From Ficedula albicollis (taxonomy: Eukaryota; Chordata; Aves; Passeriformes; Muscicapidae): DNA of 64,000 nucleotides. The position numbers and the translations under genes are program-made. Below the pieces are notes generated by a model. The model saw only the letters and a program-made list of their open reading frames with translations. It searched no databases and was not told where the DNA came from. Position 1 is the first letter of the stretch; each line of letters starts with the position of its first letter. Shown here piece by piece: positions 14,783-25,033 of the stretch. Where the stretch lies: positions 169,751-233,750 of the forward strand of contig NW_004775928.1 in the NCBI RefSeq assembly GCF_000247815.1, in the 5' to 3' direction.

Positions 14783-17232
14783 CATATTATGGCAAAAAAA
14801 ATTAAAGACGGTTCAGAGCAAATTTGATGTCTCAGAAGCAGAAAGGGACAAGCTAAAGAGAGATTGAGAAGATAGATTTAAAATAAGATAAATCAGTGGA
14901 GAAAAAAAAAGCAATGAGAAACTGGATGTCAGGTGTGCGCCAGAATTGTTCTATTATTAATCAACATTCTAGTTTTCTAAGAATTAACCAAATCTTGCCA
15001 TCTGTTCATCATCAGTCTTGGGAACCATTAAAAGCAGAACAATGTAGATGTTTGCTCTTAACCTGAAATGAAAAAGACCCTTAAAATTTTTCATTTTCAT
15101 GTAGAAAAATAGCATTGGAAAGTTGATAATTCTGAAGCAGCCCAAGTTGGACAGTTGAACTGACATGAATAGAAGAATGAAATAAGGGGAAGCTGTGGGT
15201 ATCTCTGCTTCTTGCACAGACAGTCCACAGCTCTGTTGAGGGGTGGTTGAGCAAACACACAACCCTCACCCTTCCACTCGCCTTACTTATTTGGCTTTTT
15301 GCTTCTTTATTTCTTTTTCCAAAAGAAAAAAAAAAATCATGGTTAATTCCAGAGAAAATGGGTCTGGTAGGAAGAAGTCAAAAGTTTTGTGAGATTTTGA
15401 TATTAAGAGAGCGATGGAATATAATGCTAATATCCTTTTCTTTGGCTATTTTGTCCTTTGCTATTTAATTCTGGACCCTAAGGTTATTTTTTAAATTATT
15501 TTTTCTGCATAGTAGAAAGGCAAAAGAAATAGTAAGATATATTTTATTGTTTTAATAATAGAAAAGCAATTTGAATTAGAACTGTTGTTGTAGCTGCATT
15601 CTGGTCCCATGTGAGCACACCAAAGAAGTCATGCGTAGAATAACTCTGACACAGTGATCTGGATTCAAACGCCTTGTTACCTCATTTCAATGAAGAAGAG
15701 ATTTAGTGTGTTAGTTTATATGCTGCTGGTAGATGGGTCTGCAGAGACTGGTATGTTTCACAGCAGCATTATGTCTTGATTTTCTTCTGCAGAGCAGCAG
15801 AGGAATGGCAGTGAATTTTCCAAGCTTTTGGAACATGTTCTGTATGAGATTTTATAAATTGCCAGAATAAAAGCATTAAGTAGCTAAAATTCTAAAAAAT
15901 GTACTAATAAATGGACGAAACAAACCACTTACTGTTGAAAAATATTTGAATCCTTAAATTTTCGCAGCTCAAGTCTACGTAGACTACTGCCTCTTATTGC
16001 AAAAAAAAATTATGCATGTTTTTCTTGAAAACAGAAATTACTTATTATATTGTGGGGGATTCAATTTAACTAAATCACAAGAAAAACAAGTACCTTTTAG
16101 TTGAAAGTGAGAAAATTCTGTTTTGTACATTATTATGCAGACAAGAGATAACTATATTTGGGAAAGTCTTTGAAAATACTCACGCAATTAGGTGAAATTG
16201 TGAAGGAAAGAAATAATTTATTTAATATTTAGATTTCTTCTGCCATCAGGGAAGACTAGCTTCATGGGTCATATGTCATACAGCATTATCTCTTGTAGGA
16301 TGAGAATGCTCCGCATAACATGGTTAGAAGAGTACCTGCAAGCTCTTTGGCACATATTTTAAAAAGACCAAAGGAAAGTTCCCTCATTTCTCCTAGCCCA
16401 TTGCAAAATTTTGGCCTTTATCTAGATGCTTGCTCTCAGTTTGCTTGCGAGCACATTAAAAGTAACTGCTTTCCAAAAAATGATGAAAATTAATTATTTA
16501 ATATTTGTAAAGCACCATGAGATTCTTATTAAAGATTATGTTGCAACAGCAGCATATTATTCCCTCCTTCTTCAGGACGAAGATACACATTAGTGGTCCA
16601 TGAGTAATGCCAAAGATCTCTGGATCCCATGAGAACAGAATCTATTTTTTCTATAATCTATAGTTATAATTATATTTATAACTAAAATTATAGTTATAAT
16701 TATGGTTATAACTTTATAACTACTATTTATCATTGTACAAGTGCTGTAAACAAGTTGAAAGAGCCTTTCTGCATCAAGTCTAAAGACTGCTTCAGAGGCA
16801 AAAACCTGAAAGGGGCCACCCTATTGTTTTTTAACACCTTTCATTTTATCCTATCGTGTTTCAGAAATTTCTTGCCTGGCCTTTCTCAAATGATGTGATA
16901 TTCTTGTTCTTTATATTATTGCAAACACATAATAACTCCTGAATTAATGTTATGCATACTTGTGATTTAAAATCTCTAGTTTCTGTGCAGCATGGAATTG
17001 AAATTTAATATCTTGTCTGACGCAAACAATATGGAAATTGATAAGAGAGTGTAATACTTTTCATTTAAATGTAAGCCTATGTTTATGTTTAGGCTTTGCA
17101 GAAAATGTGTTGATCATCTATCTATAGAGTTTTAATCTGCAATGATGCTGGTATGAGACACGAGAATGTACTTTTATTGTGGATTTTAAATGTTCTAATT
17201 TATTCATAAACCAGAAGAAGGAGCAGCATGTG
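14783..17232. other. AT-rich noncoding DNA upstream of the provirus
   Basis: No gene found. At 16655-16730 there is a small AT-rich self-complementary cluster made of TATAGTTATAATTAT-type units. The rest is plain. Confidence 0.6.
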
Positions 17233-17236
17233 AAAA
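17233..17236 (+). repeat. left target-site duplication AAAA
   Basis: AAAA directly precedes the LTR start TGTAGT. The same four bases directly follow the LTR end TAACA at 30339-30342. Four bases is the usual duplication for gammaretroviral integrase. Because the repeat is simple, it could also be chance. Confidence 0.55.
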
Positions 17237-17507
17237 TGTAGTAAAAGGGTCTCGGTTGAAATTGTTACTTACCTTACAAAATTATGGTTTTTACTTGTTA
17301 TCTGCCCATTACAACTCCAGTTCATTCTTTGTTCAATATTGTTATATCTTCTTCCCCAGTTAATTGTATAATCCCTAGTTTACTCTCAAAACCCATATTA
17401 TTGTATTGCCTTGCCCTAGTTACTTCCTATTTCCGCCCTCTCCCCTACCTCATTTCCAGCCCTGCTGCTGCCTGTCCATCAAGCCTGCGACGCCCAATAT
17501 GTAAATC

Positions 17508-17885
17508 TTTTAAAACTCCCAGATACCATTACCAGCGAAAGTTCCAGAAAGAAAAAAAATCCTTGAGAACAGCAAAGTGATACCAGATTCAAACCCCTAG
17601 ACTGCACCATTCAAAGAGCCGTATAATCAACTGGTGTAAAACCTTGTTGTTTCTGCAGTCATCTATTCACCATCACATTAAAGACAACTAAAAAGATTTT
17701 AAAACTCCCAGATACCATTACCAGCGAAAGTTCCAGAAAGAAAAAAAATCCTTGAGAACAGCAAAGTGATACCAGATTCAAACCCCTAGACTGCACCATT
17801 CAAAGAGCCGTATAATTAACCGGTGTAGAACCTTGTTGTTTCTGCAGTCATCCATTCACCATCACATTAAAGACAACTAAAAAGA
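17508..17885 (+). repeat. 189-base tandem duplication in 5' LTR
   Basis: Copies at 17508-17696 and 17697-17885 are nearly identical; both begin TTTTAAAACTCCCAGATACC and end at AAAGACAACTAAAAAGA. They differ at only a few sites (for example CAACTGG versus TAACCGG). Such low divergence inside a decayed provirus means recent duplication or an assembly overlap. Confidence 0.9.
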
Positions 17886-18098
17886 GTGACCACCTTGGAC
17901 TAATGAGCTCTTCTCAGAGTTCCTGAACATGCTACTCCTCTCAGAGTTTCTGAACGTGCTTCTGAGGTTGGAGTCCCCGATTCTGCTGCTTGGTGGCATC
18001 GGTGTGGCATTTGCTTTCCAGGGTTGGGCCTGCTTTAGCAGCAGCTGGCTTTGGTGTTCCTGTGACTGCCGTGTTGTTTTGGTGGTAGAGCTGGTTTT

Positions 18099-18104
18099 AA
18101 TAAA
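18099..18104 (+). promoter_or_regulatory. polyadenylation signal AATAAA, first copy
   Basis: AATAAA lies about 30 bases before the LTR end and is preserved in both copies of the 240-base unit. It matches the position of AATAAA at 30288 in the 3' LTR. Confidence 0.65.
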
Positions 18105-18137
18105 GGCCTTAACCCTGCGATTATTTGTAACAGTGTT

Positions 18138-18155
18138 TGGGGGCTCGCCGGGTGA
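18138..18155 (+). promoter_or_regulatory. primer binding site, tRNA-Pro type, first copy
   Basis: TGGGGGCTCGCCGGGTGA follows the LTR end by five bases. The expected tRNA-Pro complement is TGGGGGCTCGTCCGGGAT, so the first ten bases match and there is a one-base deletion after GCTCG. In reverse transcription this site would prime minus-strand synthesis. Confidence 0.75.
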
Positions 18156-18338
18156 GGACCGCCTGGAAGTGGTGCTCTTCTCAGAGTTCCTGAACATGCT
18201 TCTGAGGTTGGAGTCCCTGGTTCTGCTGCTTGGCAGCATCGATGTGACATTTGCGTTCCAGGGTTGGGACTGCTTTAACAGCAGCCGGCTTTGGTGTTCC
18301 TGTGACTGCCGTGTTGTTTTGGTGGTAGAGCTGGTTTT

Positions 18339-18344
18339 AATAAA
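18339..18344 (+). promoter_or_regulatory. polyadenylation signal AATAAA, second copy
   Basis: Second copy of the LTR polyadenylation hexamer, in the downstream 240-base unit. Confidence 0.65.
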
Positions 18345-18377
18345 GGCCTTAACCCTGCGATTATTTGTAACAGTTTT

Positions 18378-18395
18378 TGGGGGCTCGCCGGGAGA
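18378..18395 (+). promoter_or_regulatory. primer binding site, tRNA-Pro type, second copy
   Basis: TGGGGGCTCGCCGGGAGA, at the same five-base spacing after the second LTR end. It carries the same one-base deletion as the first copy, so the deletion predates the duplication. Confidence 0.75.
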
Positions 18396-18414
18396 GGACC
18401 GCCTGGAAGTGGTC

Positions 18415-19238
18415 TTCCGGGACAGCTGGTCCCCCCCCCCGGACTGGAAGCGCTGTAGCGGGACAGCTGGTCCCCCCCCCGGACTGGAAGCGCTGTAGAG
18501 CGGGAACGCGGCGGAGAATAAGTAAGGCGGTGAGTGAGACAGGGGCCGGTAGCGCGGATCCGGACTCCCGCGAGGGGGCCGGCTGGGAACGGGGGAAAGC
18601 GAATGCGGAGTTGAGTGACTGAGGTGCCCCTGGGGTGGAGTACTCCCCCCCTCCTCACACGCACCACACTCCACATATGAAGGTTAGGCCGGGGTCTGCG
18701 CAGGGTGCTAGTAGGTAGGCCGGGGTCCCCAGTGGGTCCTAACTGTTCTGGATCGGCCGGAGTCTGCCAGTCTCTACTGGGTCCTTGTTAATTAGTTGGG
18801 CCGGGGTCGCCTCTGGGTCCTAGTAGGTAGGCCGGGGTTCCCGTGGGTTCTAACTAGTTTGGGTTGGGCCGGAGTCTGCCAGTCTCCGCTGGGTCCTTCC
18901 AGTGAGTTCTGGGTGTGGAGCCTGCCCTAAAAGCCCCTGGGTGTGGAGCTTGCCCTAAAAAGCCTCTGAGTGTGGAGCTTGCCCTAAAAAGCCTTTGAGT
19001 GTGGGTTTGGTGGACTGAGGTCTGTCAGTCTTTGCTAGGTCCTACTCGTGTTACTAGTCTGAAGTCTGTCGGTCTCCGGTAGGTCCTAGTCGTGTTAGTA
19101 GGCCGGGATCTGCGGTCTCTGCTGAGTCCTGCTTGTTTTGGTAGACCAGGGCCAGTAGGTTTACACTAGGCTGGTTATTAACCTTCCTGTTTAGTTAGAG
19201 ACGTAAGTTTGCTTGAGGGTCTAATTTAGGTGGGCAGG
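18415..19238 (+). other. proviral leader with modular repeats
   Basis: About 820 bases lie between the primer sites and the gag start. From about 18680 to 19160 a GC-rich module recurs with variations: GGCCGGGGTCTGC or GGCCGGAGTCTGCCAGTCTC followed by GGGTCCTA or GGTCCTAG. In the middle (18910-19005) there are three copies of a 28-base unit containing GTGTGGAGCTTGCCCTAAAA. In this family the leader holds the dimerisation and packaging structures; that role is inferred from position only. Confidence 0.65.
18418..18498 (+). repeat. 40-base tandem duplication after the primer site
   Basis: Two copies of a unit CGGGACAGCTGGT-C(9-10)-GGACTGGAAGCGCTGTAG. They differ only in the length of the C run. 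Confidence 0.9.
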
Positions 19239-19248
19239 ATGGGTAAGT
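19234..19248 (+). promoter_or_regulatory. candidate splice donor overlapping the gag start codon
   Basis: GGATGGGTAAGTGC gives a near-consensus donor (G|GTAAGT) immediately after the gag ATG at 19239. If used, it would place the first gag codon on a spliced env RNA. No acceptor is proven. Confidence 0.4.
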
Positions 19249-21646
19249 GCTTAAGTAAAGGAGAAAAGGCAAGAGGGAAGTTTAACTCTATTTCTCTAGA
19301 TAGCCCATTACGGCAATTATTACAAAGGTGGGAGTTGGAAAGTAACATCAAAGAGTTATATAAAATCCAGATGATACATTACTGCATAGAAATATGGCCC
19401 ACCTTAAACAATGGCCAAAGTGTGGAACCAGGGACCCTTGGCGGTGTTCACAGCTAGTACAATATTTAAGAGCCCAAGAGAGCCCTGATACAGAACAACT
19501 CCGGTATTCAATATGCTGGGAGAGGCAAGGGCAGGAGAGTGAAAGGGTCAAAATATGTAAACTAAAGAAGAAGGGAAAAGAGGGAAAGAAGGGGGAGGAA
19601 AATACACGTAGATGGGACCCTCTAGATAACCTGCCTCCTCCCCTGCCTCCTGAATACCCACCACCCACACTTACACCTTCCCCGCAAGCAGAACAACTCT
19701 GGTATTCAATATGCTGGGAGAGGCAAGGGCAGGAGAGTGAAAGGGTCAAAATATGTAAACTAAAGAAGAAGGGAAAAGAGGGAAAGAAGGGGGAGGAAAA
19801 TACACGTAGATGGGACCCTCTAGATAACCTGCCTCCTCCCCTGCCTCCTGAATACCCACCACCCACACTTACACCTTCCCCGCAAGTTCCTCCTCCACAA
19901 GTTCATCCTCTTATTCCTTCTTCTTCGGTTGCACCCCCAGTTCTTCCACCTCCTCCACAAGTTGCACCCCCAGTTCTCGCACTTCCTTCGCAAGTTCCTC
20001 CTCCTATTCCCCCTACCTCAGTGACACCCCAAGTTCTAATATCTTCTCCTCAAGTTCCTCTTCCTATTCCCCCTACCTCAGTTATACCCCAGGTTTCCAC
20101 ACCTACTCCACAGGCTCCCCCTCCTATCCTTTCTACGTGAGCTACATTCCCAGATCCTACACCTGCTTTCCCAGTTCCCTCTTCTAGTCCTTCCGCTTCG
20201 GTAATACCTCAAGTTCCCGTGCCCTCTCACCAGGGTCCCTCTTCTACTTTCTCTGTCCCAGTCATATCCACCGTTCCTAGATCACCCCAGCAAGTTCCTC
20301 CACCAAGCTTCTCAGTTACTGATTTCTCGCAACCTTATTTCCTGACTCCCCCTTTCTCATCTGACTCTCCTGCTCCCGTATCATTGTCCCCACTGCCTCC
20401 TCCACCTACTCACGTAACCTCACGACCTCTTTCATCAGCAATTTCACACACTCCCTCTTTAAATCCTACTGTTCCCTCAGTGACTCCCTCTCTCATGCCA
20501 CCAGTTAAACCTCCTCCTCTGCCATCGGAGATCACATCACCCCCTTCTAGTTGGGGACTAGGTTTTGAAACGGAGGAAATAAATTGACTCCCCCGAAATA
20601 TGCGAGTCTCTCCTGTAGGAGATGTGGCCCAAAGTCATCCATACTACATAAGATCAAAGACCAAGCTCTTTCCTTTACGGGAAGTCCCAATGGGAGGCAT
20701 AGTAGGGGGGTAGGGTTTGTAGACGCCCCACTCACCGCCTCAGAGGTTAGGGGCTTCAAGAAGGAGTTAGGTCACTTGGTAGAAGATCCACTTGGGGTTG
20801 CCAACCAGATGGATCAATTTTTGGGTTCAAGTATCTGTACTTGGAGAGAACTAAATTCCATCCTGAGTATATTGTTCACCCCAGAGGAGGTCCGGTTAAT
20901 TTGAATGGCTGGAATTAAAATCTGGGAAAGGGAAAACCAAGCTGGTCCCCCTGGAGACTATAAATTACCAATGATCAATCCTGGTTGGCAACCAAACCGA
21001 GAAGGAGACAGACAAAGTATGGAAGATTACTGAAGCCTAATAATTAAAGGAATAAAGGAGTCGGTCCCCCACTGTAGCTACGCCAAATAGGCATTTGACA
21101 CTTCCCAGGAGAAAGATGAGACCCCCGCAGCCTGGCTAAACCGGCTTAGGAGGAATCTGCAGCAATATTCTAATATAGACCCAGATACTCCTGATGGGCA
21201 AACTTTTCTAAAGATGCAGTTTGTAACCAATTCGTGGCCCGATACCAGGAGAAAATTAGAAAAATTAGAAGATTGGCAAAACAAAAGCATTAATGAATTG
21301 TTAAGAGAAGCCCTGAAGGGTATACCTGAGGAGGGAAGAAAAGAATCGATCAAGAGCTAGGGTCATGTTAGCAGTAGCCATGGAGAGTGTTAAAAAACTG
21401 AATAATTTCAATGCACCTAAGACACCCAAGAGAGAAAAGCCGGGGTCAGTCATGGGAGAAAAGGGGAAGGGGGCAACGCCAACAGGGAATTTCCCACGAG
21501 GGAATAAGGAACCATCGAAATGCTATTACTGTGGGGAGGAAGGACACGTTAAGAGGGTTTGCAAAAAGGTCGCATTTGATTAAGCTATTGCTCGGGAGCA
21601 AGAAGCATTGGAAAAACTGTTGAAAGGGGAGGAACATGATGAATAG
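19239..21646 (+). pseudogene. gag: gag, broken
   Basis: Gag is the structural polyprotein of the particle. The chosen start, ATG at 19239, gives MGKCLSKGEK with a glycine at position 2, as needed for myristoylation. After a short matrix-like part the frame shifts by about 19.4 kb. A proline-rich region follows (about 19620-20585) with PPLPPEYPPP twice (a PPxY late-domain motif) and many PPQV/PPIPP units. A frame change near 20584 leads into capsid-like sequence (ELNSILSILFTPEEVRLI, then DETPAAWLNRL in a major-homology-like position). The nucleocapsid has one zinc knuckle, CYYCGEEGHVKRVC (C-X2-C-X4-H-X4-C), near 21527-21568. Stops lie at 19455, 20138, 20902, 21031, 21088, 21358 and 21581, before the UAG at 21644. 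It is not functional. Confidence 0.85.
19491..19886 (+). repeat. 198-base in-frame duplication within gag
   Basis: Copies at 19491-19688 and 19689-19886 differ at about one base. The length is 66 codons, so the frame is kept and the PPEY motif is doubled. Confidence 0.92.
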
Positions 21647-21649
21647 GGG
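21644..21649 (+). promoter_or_regulatory. gag/pol UAG readthrough site
   Basis: TAG at 21644-21646 is in the same frame as the zinc knuckle upstream and the protease downstream. It is followed by GGGGGTCATGGG, a purine-rich context like the UAG-G suppression site of gammaretroviruses, where a few percent of ribosomes read through to make Gag-Pol. The downstream pseudoknot was not tested. Confidence 0.65.
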
Positions 21650-22171
21650 GGTCATGGGCTCTTCGTAATGGGGGACCCCATGAAACACCTAGAAGAGCCC
21701 ATGGTAAATCTAGAAGTGGGTCCCCATCATAAAGAAATAAAGTTTGTAGTTGACACTGGTGCAGACAGACCCAGCCTCAGTGAACTCCCGCCAGGTACAA
21801 TAATAGGAAGTAAAACATGTGAAGTTTTGGGGGCGGGAGGAAAACCTTTTAGGGCAAACCTAATCGAAGAAGCTGAAGTAAGAGGCAACTTCCGGCAAAG
21901 AATTGCTGATTTTGTTTACTTAACTTGGTTAGAAGGAAACCTGTTGGGAAGAGATTTACAGCTAGAGTTTGGGATAGGAGTGATCCCAAGAGGAGGAAGG
22001 ATGATAGCACAAATGATGGTTTTGTCCACTAGGGATCTAGATGGAATAGAACCTAATGTGTGGGTGGAAGAAGGTAAATATGGTTGTTTAAATATACTAC
22101 CTATAAGAGTAGAAATGCAGGAAAAGGGACCCCCCGTAAGGGTTAAACTGTACACGATGTCAGCGGCGTAA
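21647..22171 (+). pseudogene. pro: retroviral aspartic protease (pro), frame broken at its end
   Basis: This domain cuts Gag and Gag-Pol in the particle. The active-site motif VVDTGAD is present, and LLGRDLQLEFG is the typical C-terminal flap-distal block. The frame runs straight on from the UAG at 21644. At 22135-22198 a 32-base tandem duplication moves the frame and brings a stop at 22169-22171, cutting protease from reverse transcriptase. The protease core itself looks intact. Confidence 0.85.
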
Positions 22172-22198
22172 GGGTTAAACTGTACATGATGTCAGCGG
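22135..22198 (+). repeat. 32-base tandem duplication at the pro/RT border
   Basis: CGTAAGGGTTAAACTGTACA is at the start of both copies (22135-22166 and 22167-22198), which differ at one base. Since 32 is not a multiple of three, this single event explains the frame change here. Confidence 0.95.
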
Positions 22199-23112
22199 AG
22201 AGAAAACGGGGGTTGGCTCCAATTATAATTCATCTTTTAGCTGAAGTTATACTGGAACCATGCATGTTCCCTCATAATACACCAATATTGGCTATAAAGA
22301 AAGCAGAAAACAAATACTGTTTACTGCAAGATCTGCGAGAAGCAAATATAAGAACCAGAGCGAGACATCCCGTTGTAACCGATCCATATACGCTATTAAG
22401 CCAAGTGCCGAGAGAACATGCATGGTTTACAGTAATTGATCTGAAAGATGCCTTCTGGACCTGCCCGTTAGCAGAAGATAGTTGAGACTGGTTCGCGTTT
22501 GAATGGGAGGATCCAGAAAGCTGGAGAAAACAATAGTTGAGGTGGACCCTGTTACCCCAAGGGTTCACCGAATCTCCGAATCTGTTCGGACAGGAATTAG
22601 AAAAACTTCGGAGTCATTCACACCAAAGGAGGGTGTACAAGTTTTACAATATGTAGACGATCTATTGGTGTCAAGAAAAGACCAAGACCTAGTGAAATAA
22701 ACTAGTATTAGACTCCTTACCTTTTTAGGCGTGGAAGGTTTAAAAGTTTCTAAGGATAAGTTACAATCTGTAGAGCCGAAAGTTACCTATCTGGGTCATA
22801 TTATAGAAGCGGGGAGTAAGAAATCAAGCCCAGAAAGGGTATCAGGAATATTGGCAAATCCCGCACCAAAAACAAAAAGTGACATTAGGAAATTATTAGG
22901 ATTATTTGGTTATTGTAAATTTTGGATCGACGAGTATACTAAATATGTTAAATTCTTGTACAAAAAATTAATTCAATCAGAGCCAATAAAGTGGACTGAC
23001 ACGGATGAGAAACAGTTAAAGAATCTAAAAATAAAATTAACATCGGCTCCAGTGTTAAGCCTTCCAGACCTAAAGAAAGAGTTTGAGTTATTTGTCAAGC
23101 CAATGAAGGAAT
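22172..23112 (+). pseudogene. pol: reverse transcriptase (pol), broken
   Basis: The domain copies viral RNA into DNA. Visible blocks in order: LLQDLREAN, WFTVIDLKDAFW (first catalytic Asp), LLPQGFTESPNLFGQ, the catalytic QYVDDLL (YVDD at 22650-22661), and VTYLGHIIEAG plus SDIRKLLGLFGYCKFWI of the thumb/connection. Stops lie at 22483, about 22540, 22698 and 23112. A frameshift between 22560 and 22650 separates the PQG block from YVDD. It cannot make active enzyme. Confidence 0.88.
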
Positions 23113-24070
23113 AGCTTAAGGGGTGATCACGCAAAAATGGGGAGAACATCGGAAGCCTATTGCATATCTCTCAAAACTCCTAGACCCAGTTGCCAGGGGG
23201 TGGCCCACATGCCTTCAAACTATAGCTGCTGCAGCAAATTTAATAGAGGAAGCCCAAAAACTAACTCTTCAAGGAAAAATTATAGTACACACTCCTCATG
23301 ACCTCAGAACTATACTAAGCCACAAGGTCCAACAGTGGTTGACTGACACAAGAATGTTGAGCTATGAAGCTATGCTAATCGCTACTGATAACTTAGAATG
23401 GATCACCTCCAAAAGTCTAAATCCTGTGCAGTTCCTAACTGGTGAGCCATGAGAGGAACTGGAGCATGATTGTCTAGGAATTAAAAATTTACAAACAAAA
23501 GTAAGAGATGACCTAGAAGATCAGCCCCTATCATATGGAAGAGTACTGTTTACAGATGGGTCATCAAGAGTAGTAGATGGAAAGAGAGTATCAGGATATG
23601 CCGTAGTAGAAAAGAAAGAAGAGGCCCAGTTAGAAGTAATCGATCAAGGAAAACTGTCCTCCCATTGGTCGGCGCAGTGCTGTGAGATACATGCTCTAAA
23701 GAAAGGACTTGACTTACTAGAACGAGGGGAGGGAACTATCTACACCGATTCAAAATACGCCTTTGGGATTGCACATGCATTTGGGAAAATTTGGGAAGAG
23801 AGGGGCTTTTTGAATTCAAAGAGAATAGAGTTAGTACATAAAAACTTAATTAAATCTGTACTAGAGTCCGTAATGAAACCCGAAGAAATTGCAATAGTGC
23901 AAGTTAAAGGGCACCAGAGAGGAGATACTCTAGAGAAACGAGGAAAGAGAGCGGTAGACCAAGCAGCCAAGCTAGCAGCCAAGATGTCAGCAGGATCGGC
24001 CAGAATTTTGAACCTAGGGAGTGTAACACCAGATAGAGAAGAGGAACAAAAGCCAGTCTACAGCAAGTGA
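23113..24070 (+). pseudogene. pol: connection and RNase H domain (pol), one in-frame stop
   Basis: RNase H degrades the RNA strand during reverse transcription. After KPIAYLSKLLDP and LTDTRMLSYEAML (connection), the same frame passes a TGA at 23450 and reaches LFTDGSS, CEIHALKKGL, IYTDSKYAFG and VKGHQRGDTLEKRGKRAVDQ. The four acidic positions and the final His/Asp block of RNase H are all recognisable. TGA at 24068 separates it from integrase in the same frame. Confidence 0.85.
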
Positions 24071-24288
24071 GAGTTGGAGGAAATGAAAGAGTTAGGGTTA
24101 CATCAAGGAGAAAAAGGAGAATGGATAACATCTGATGGGAGAAAATATTTAAATAAAGCATTAGCCCGGAGAATGTTAGCCGAAATACACGAGTTAACTC
24201 ATTGGGGAACGCAAGACATCTGCGATCATTTCTTAAGAGAGTGTACCTGTGTGGGAATACATAGTCTAGCAAAAGCAATCACTGATGG

Positions 24289-24342
24289 ATGCCTCATCGG
24301 CCACAAAGCTAACCAATGCCTCATCTGCCAGAAAGCTAACCA
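24289..24342 (+). repeat. 27-base tandem duplication in the integrase zinc region
   Basis: ATGCCTCATC(G/T)GCCA(C/G)AAAG occurs at 24289-24315 and 24316-24342, adding nine residues in frame. The second integrase copy at 25384 has the unit only once. Confidence 0.9.
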
Positions 24343-24371
24343 GAAGCAGATGCGGAAGCCAGCGTCAGGTG

Positions 24372-24793
24372 NNNNNNNNNNNNNNNNNNNNNNNNNNNNN
24401 NNNNNNNNNNNNNNNNNNNNNNNNNNNNNNNNNNNNNNNNNNNNNNNNNNNNNNNNNNNNNNNNNNNNNNNNNNNNNNNNNNNNNNNNNNNNNNNNNNNN
24501 NNNNNNNNNNNNNNNNNNNNNNNNNNNNNNNNNNNNNNNNNNNNNNNNNNNNNNNNNNNNNNNNNNNNNNNNNNNNNNNNNNNNNNNNNNNNNNNNNNNN
24601 NNNNNNNNNNNNNNNNNNNNNNNNNNNNNNNNNNNNNNNNNNNNNNNNNNNNNNNNNNNNNNNNNNNNNNNNNNNNNNNNNNNNNNNNNNNNNNNNNNNN
24701 NNNNNNNNNNNNNNNNNNNNNNNNNNNNNNNNNNNNNNNNNNNNNNNNNNNNNNNNNNNNNNNNNNNNNNNNNNNNNNNNNNNNNNNNNNNNN
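24372..24793. other. assembly gap, 422 N
   Basis: Unknown sequence inside integrase. Flanking sequence recurs downstream of the next gap. Confidence 0.99.
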
Positions 24794-25033
24794 TCCTCAC
24801 CCATTGGGTGGAGGCCTTTCCAGCTAAAAAGGAGGCTGCAGATGTCATGACTAAAATCTTACTGGAACAAATAGTTCCCTGCTATGGAATAGAGGCTCAC
24901 ATTTTACTTCAAGGGCCCTACAAGAACTAGTAAAAGCATTGGGCGTAAGGTGGTGCTTGCATACACTGTGGCATCCCCAAACCTCAGGGAGAGTGAGAGG
25001 ATGAATAAATCCCTTAAAAATATATTAACCAAA

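Larger units (their letters stand above)
17237..18372 (+). repeat. 5' LTR
   Basis: The start (TGTAGTAAAAGGGTC) aligns with the 3' LTR start at 29439 (TGTAGTGAATACAGGGTC). The end (TTATTTGTAACA) aligns with TTATTTATAACA at 30338. Further shared blocks lie around ACTTCCT..CTCCCCTACCTCATTT (near 17430-17460) and GTGATACCAGAT (near 17577). The R region between them differs from the 3' LTR. The copy is inflated by a 189-base tandem duplication and by a 240-base duplication that contains the LTR end and the primer site, so two LTR ends exist, at 18132 and 18372. Confidence 0.8.
17935..18414 (+). repeat. 240-base duplication covering R/U5, LTR end and primer site
   Basis: Copies at about 17935-18174 and 18175-18414 both run from CTCAGAGTT(T/C)CTGAAC through the polyadenylation signal, TTATTTGTAACA, the primer site and GACCGCCTGGAAGTGGT. 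They differ at many positions, more than the 189-base pair of copies, so this duplication looks older and more likely real. Confidence 0.88.

Noticed and set aside
17877..18674. 265-codon minus-strand frame, rich in Ser, Thr and Arg
   Set aside because: It is antisense to the LTR end, primer sites and leader, and its internal repeats mirror the 240-base duplication. No family similarity.
19348..19866. 172-codon minus-strand frame
   Set aside because: Antisense shadow of gag; its repeat structure comes from the 198-base duplication.
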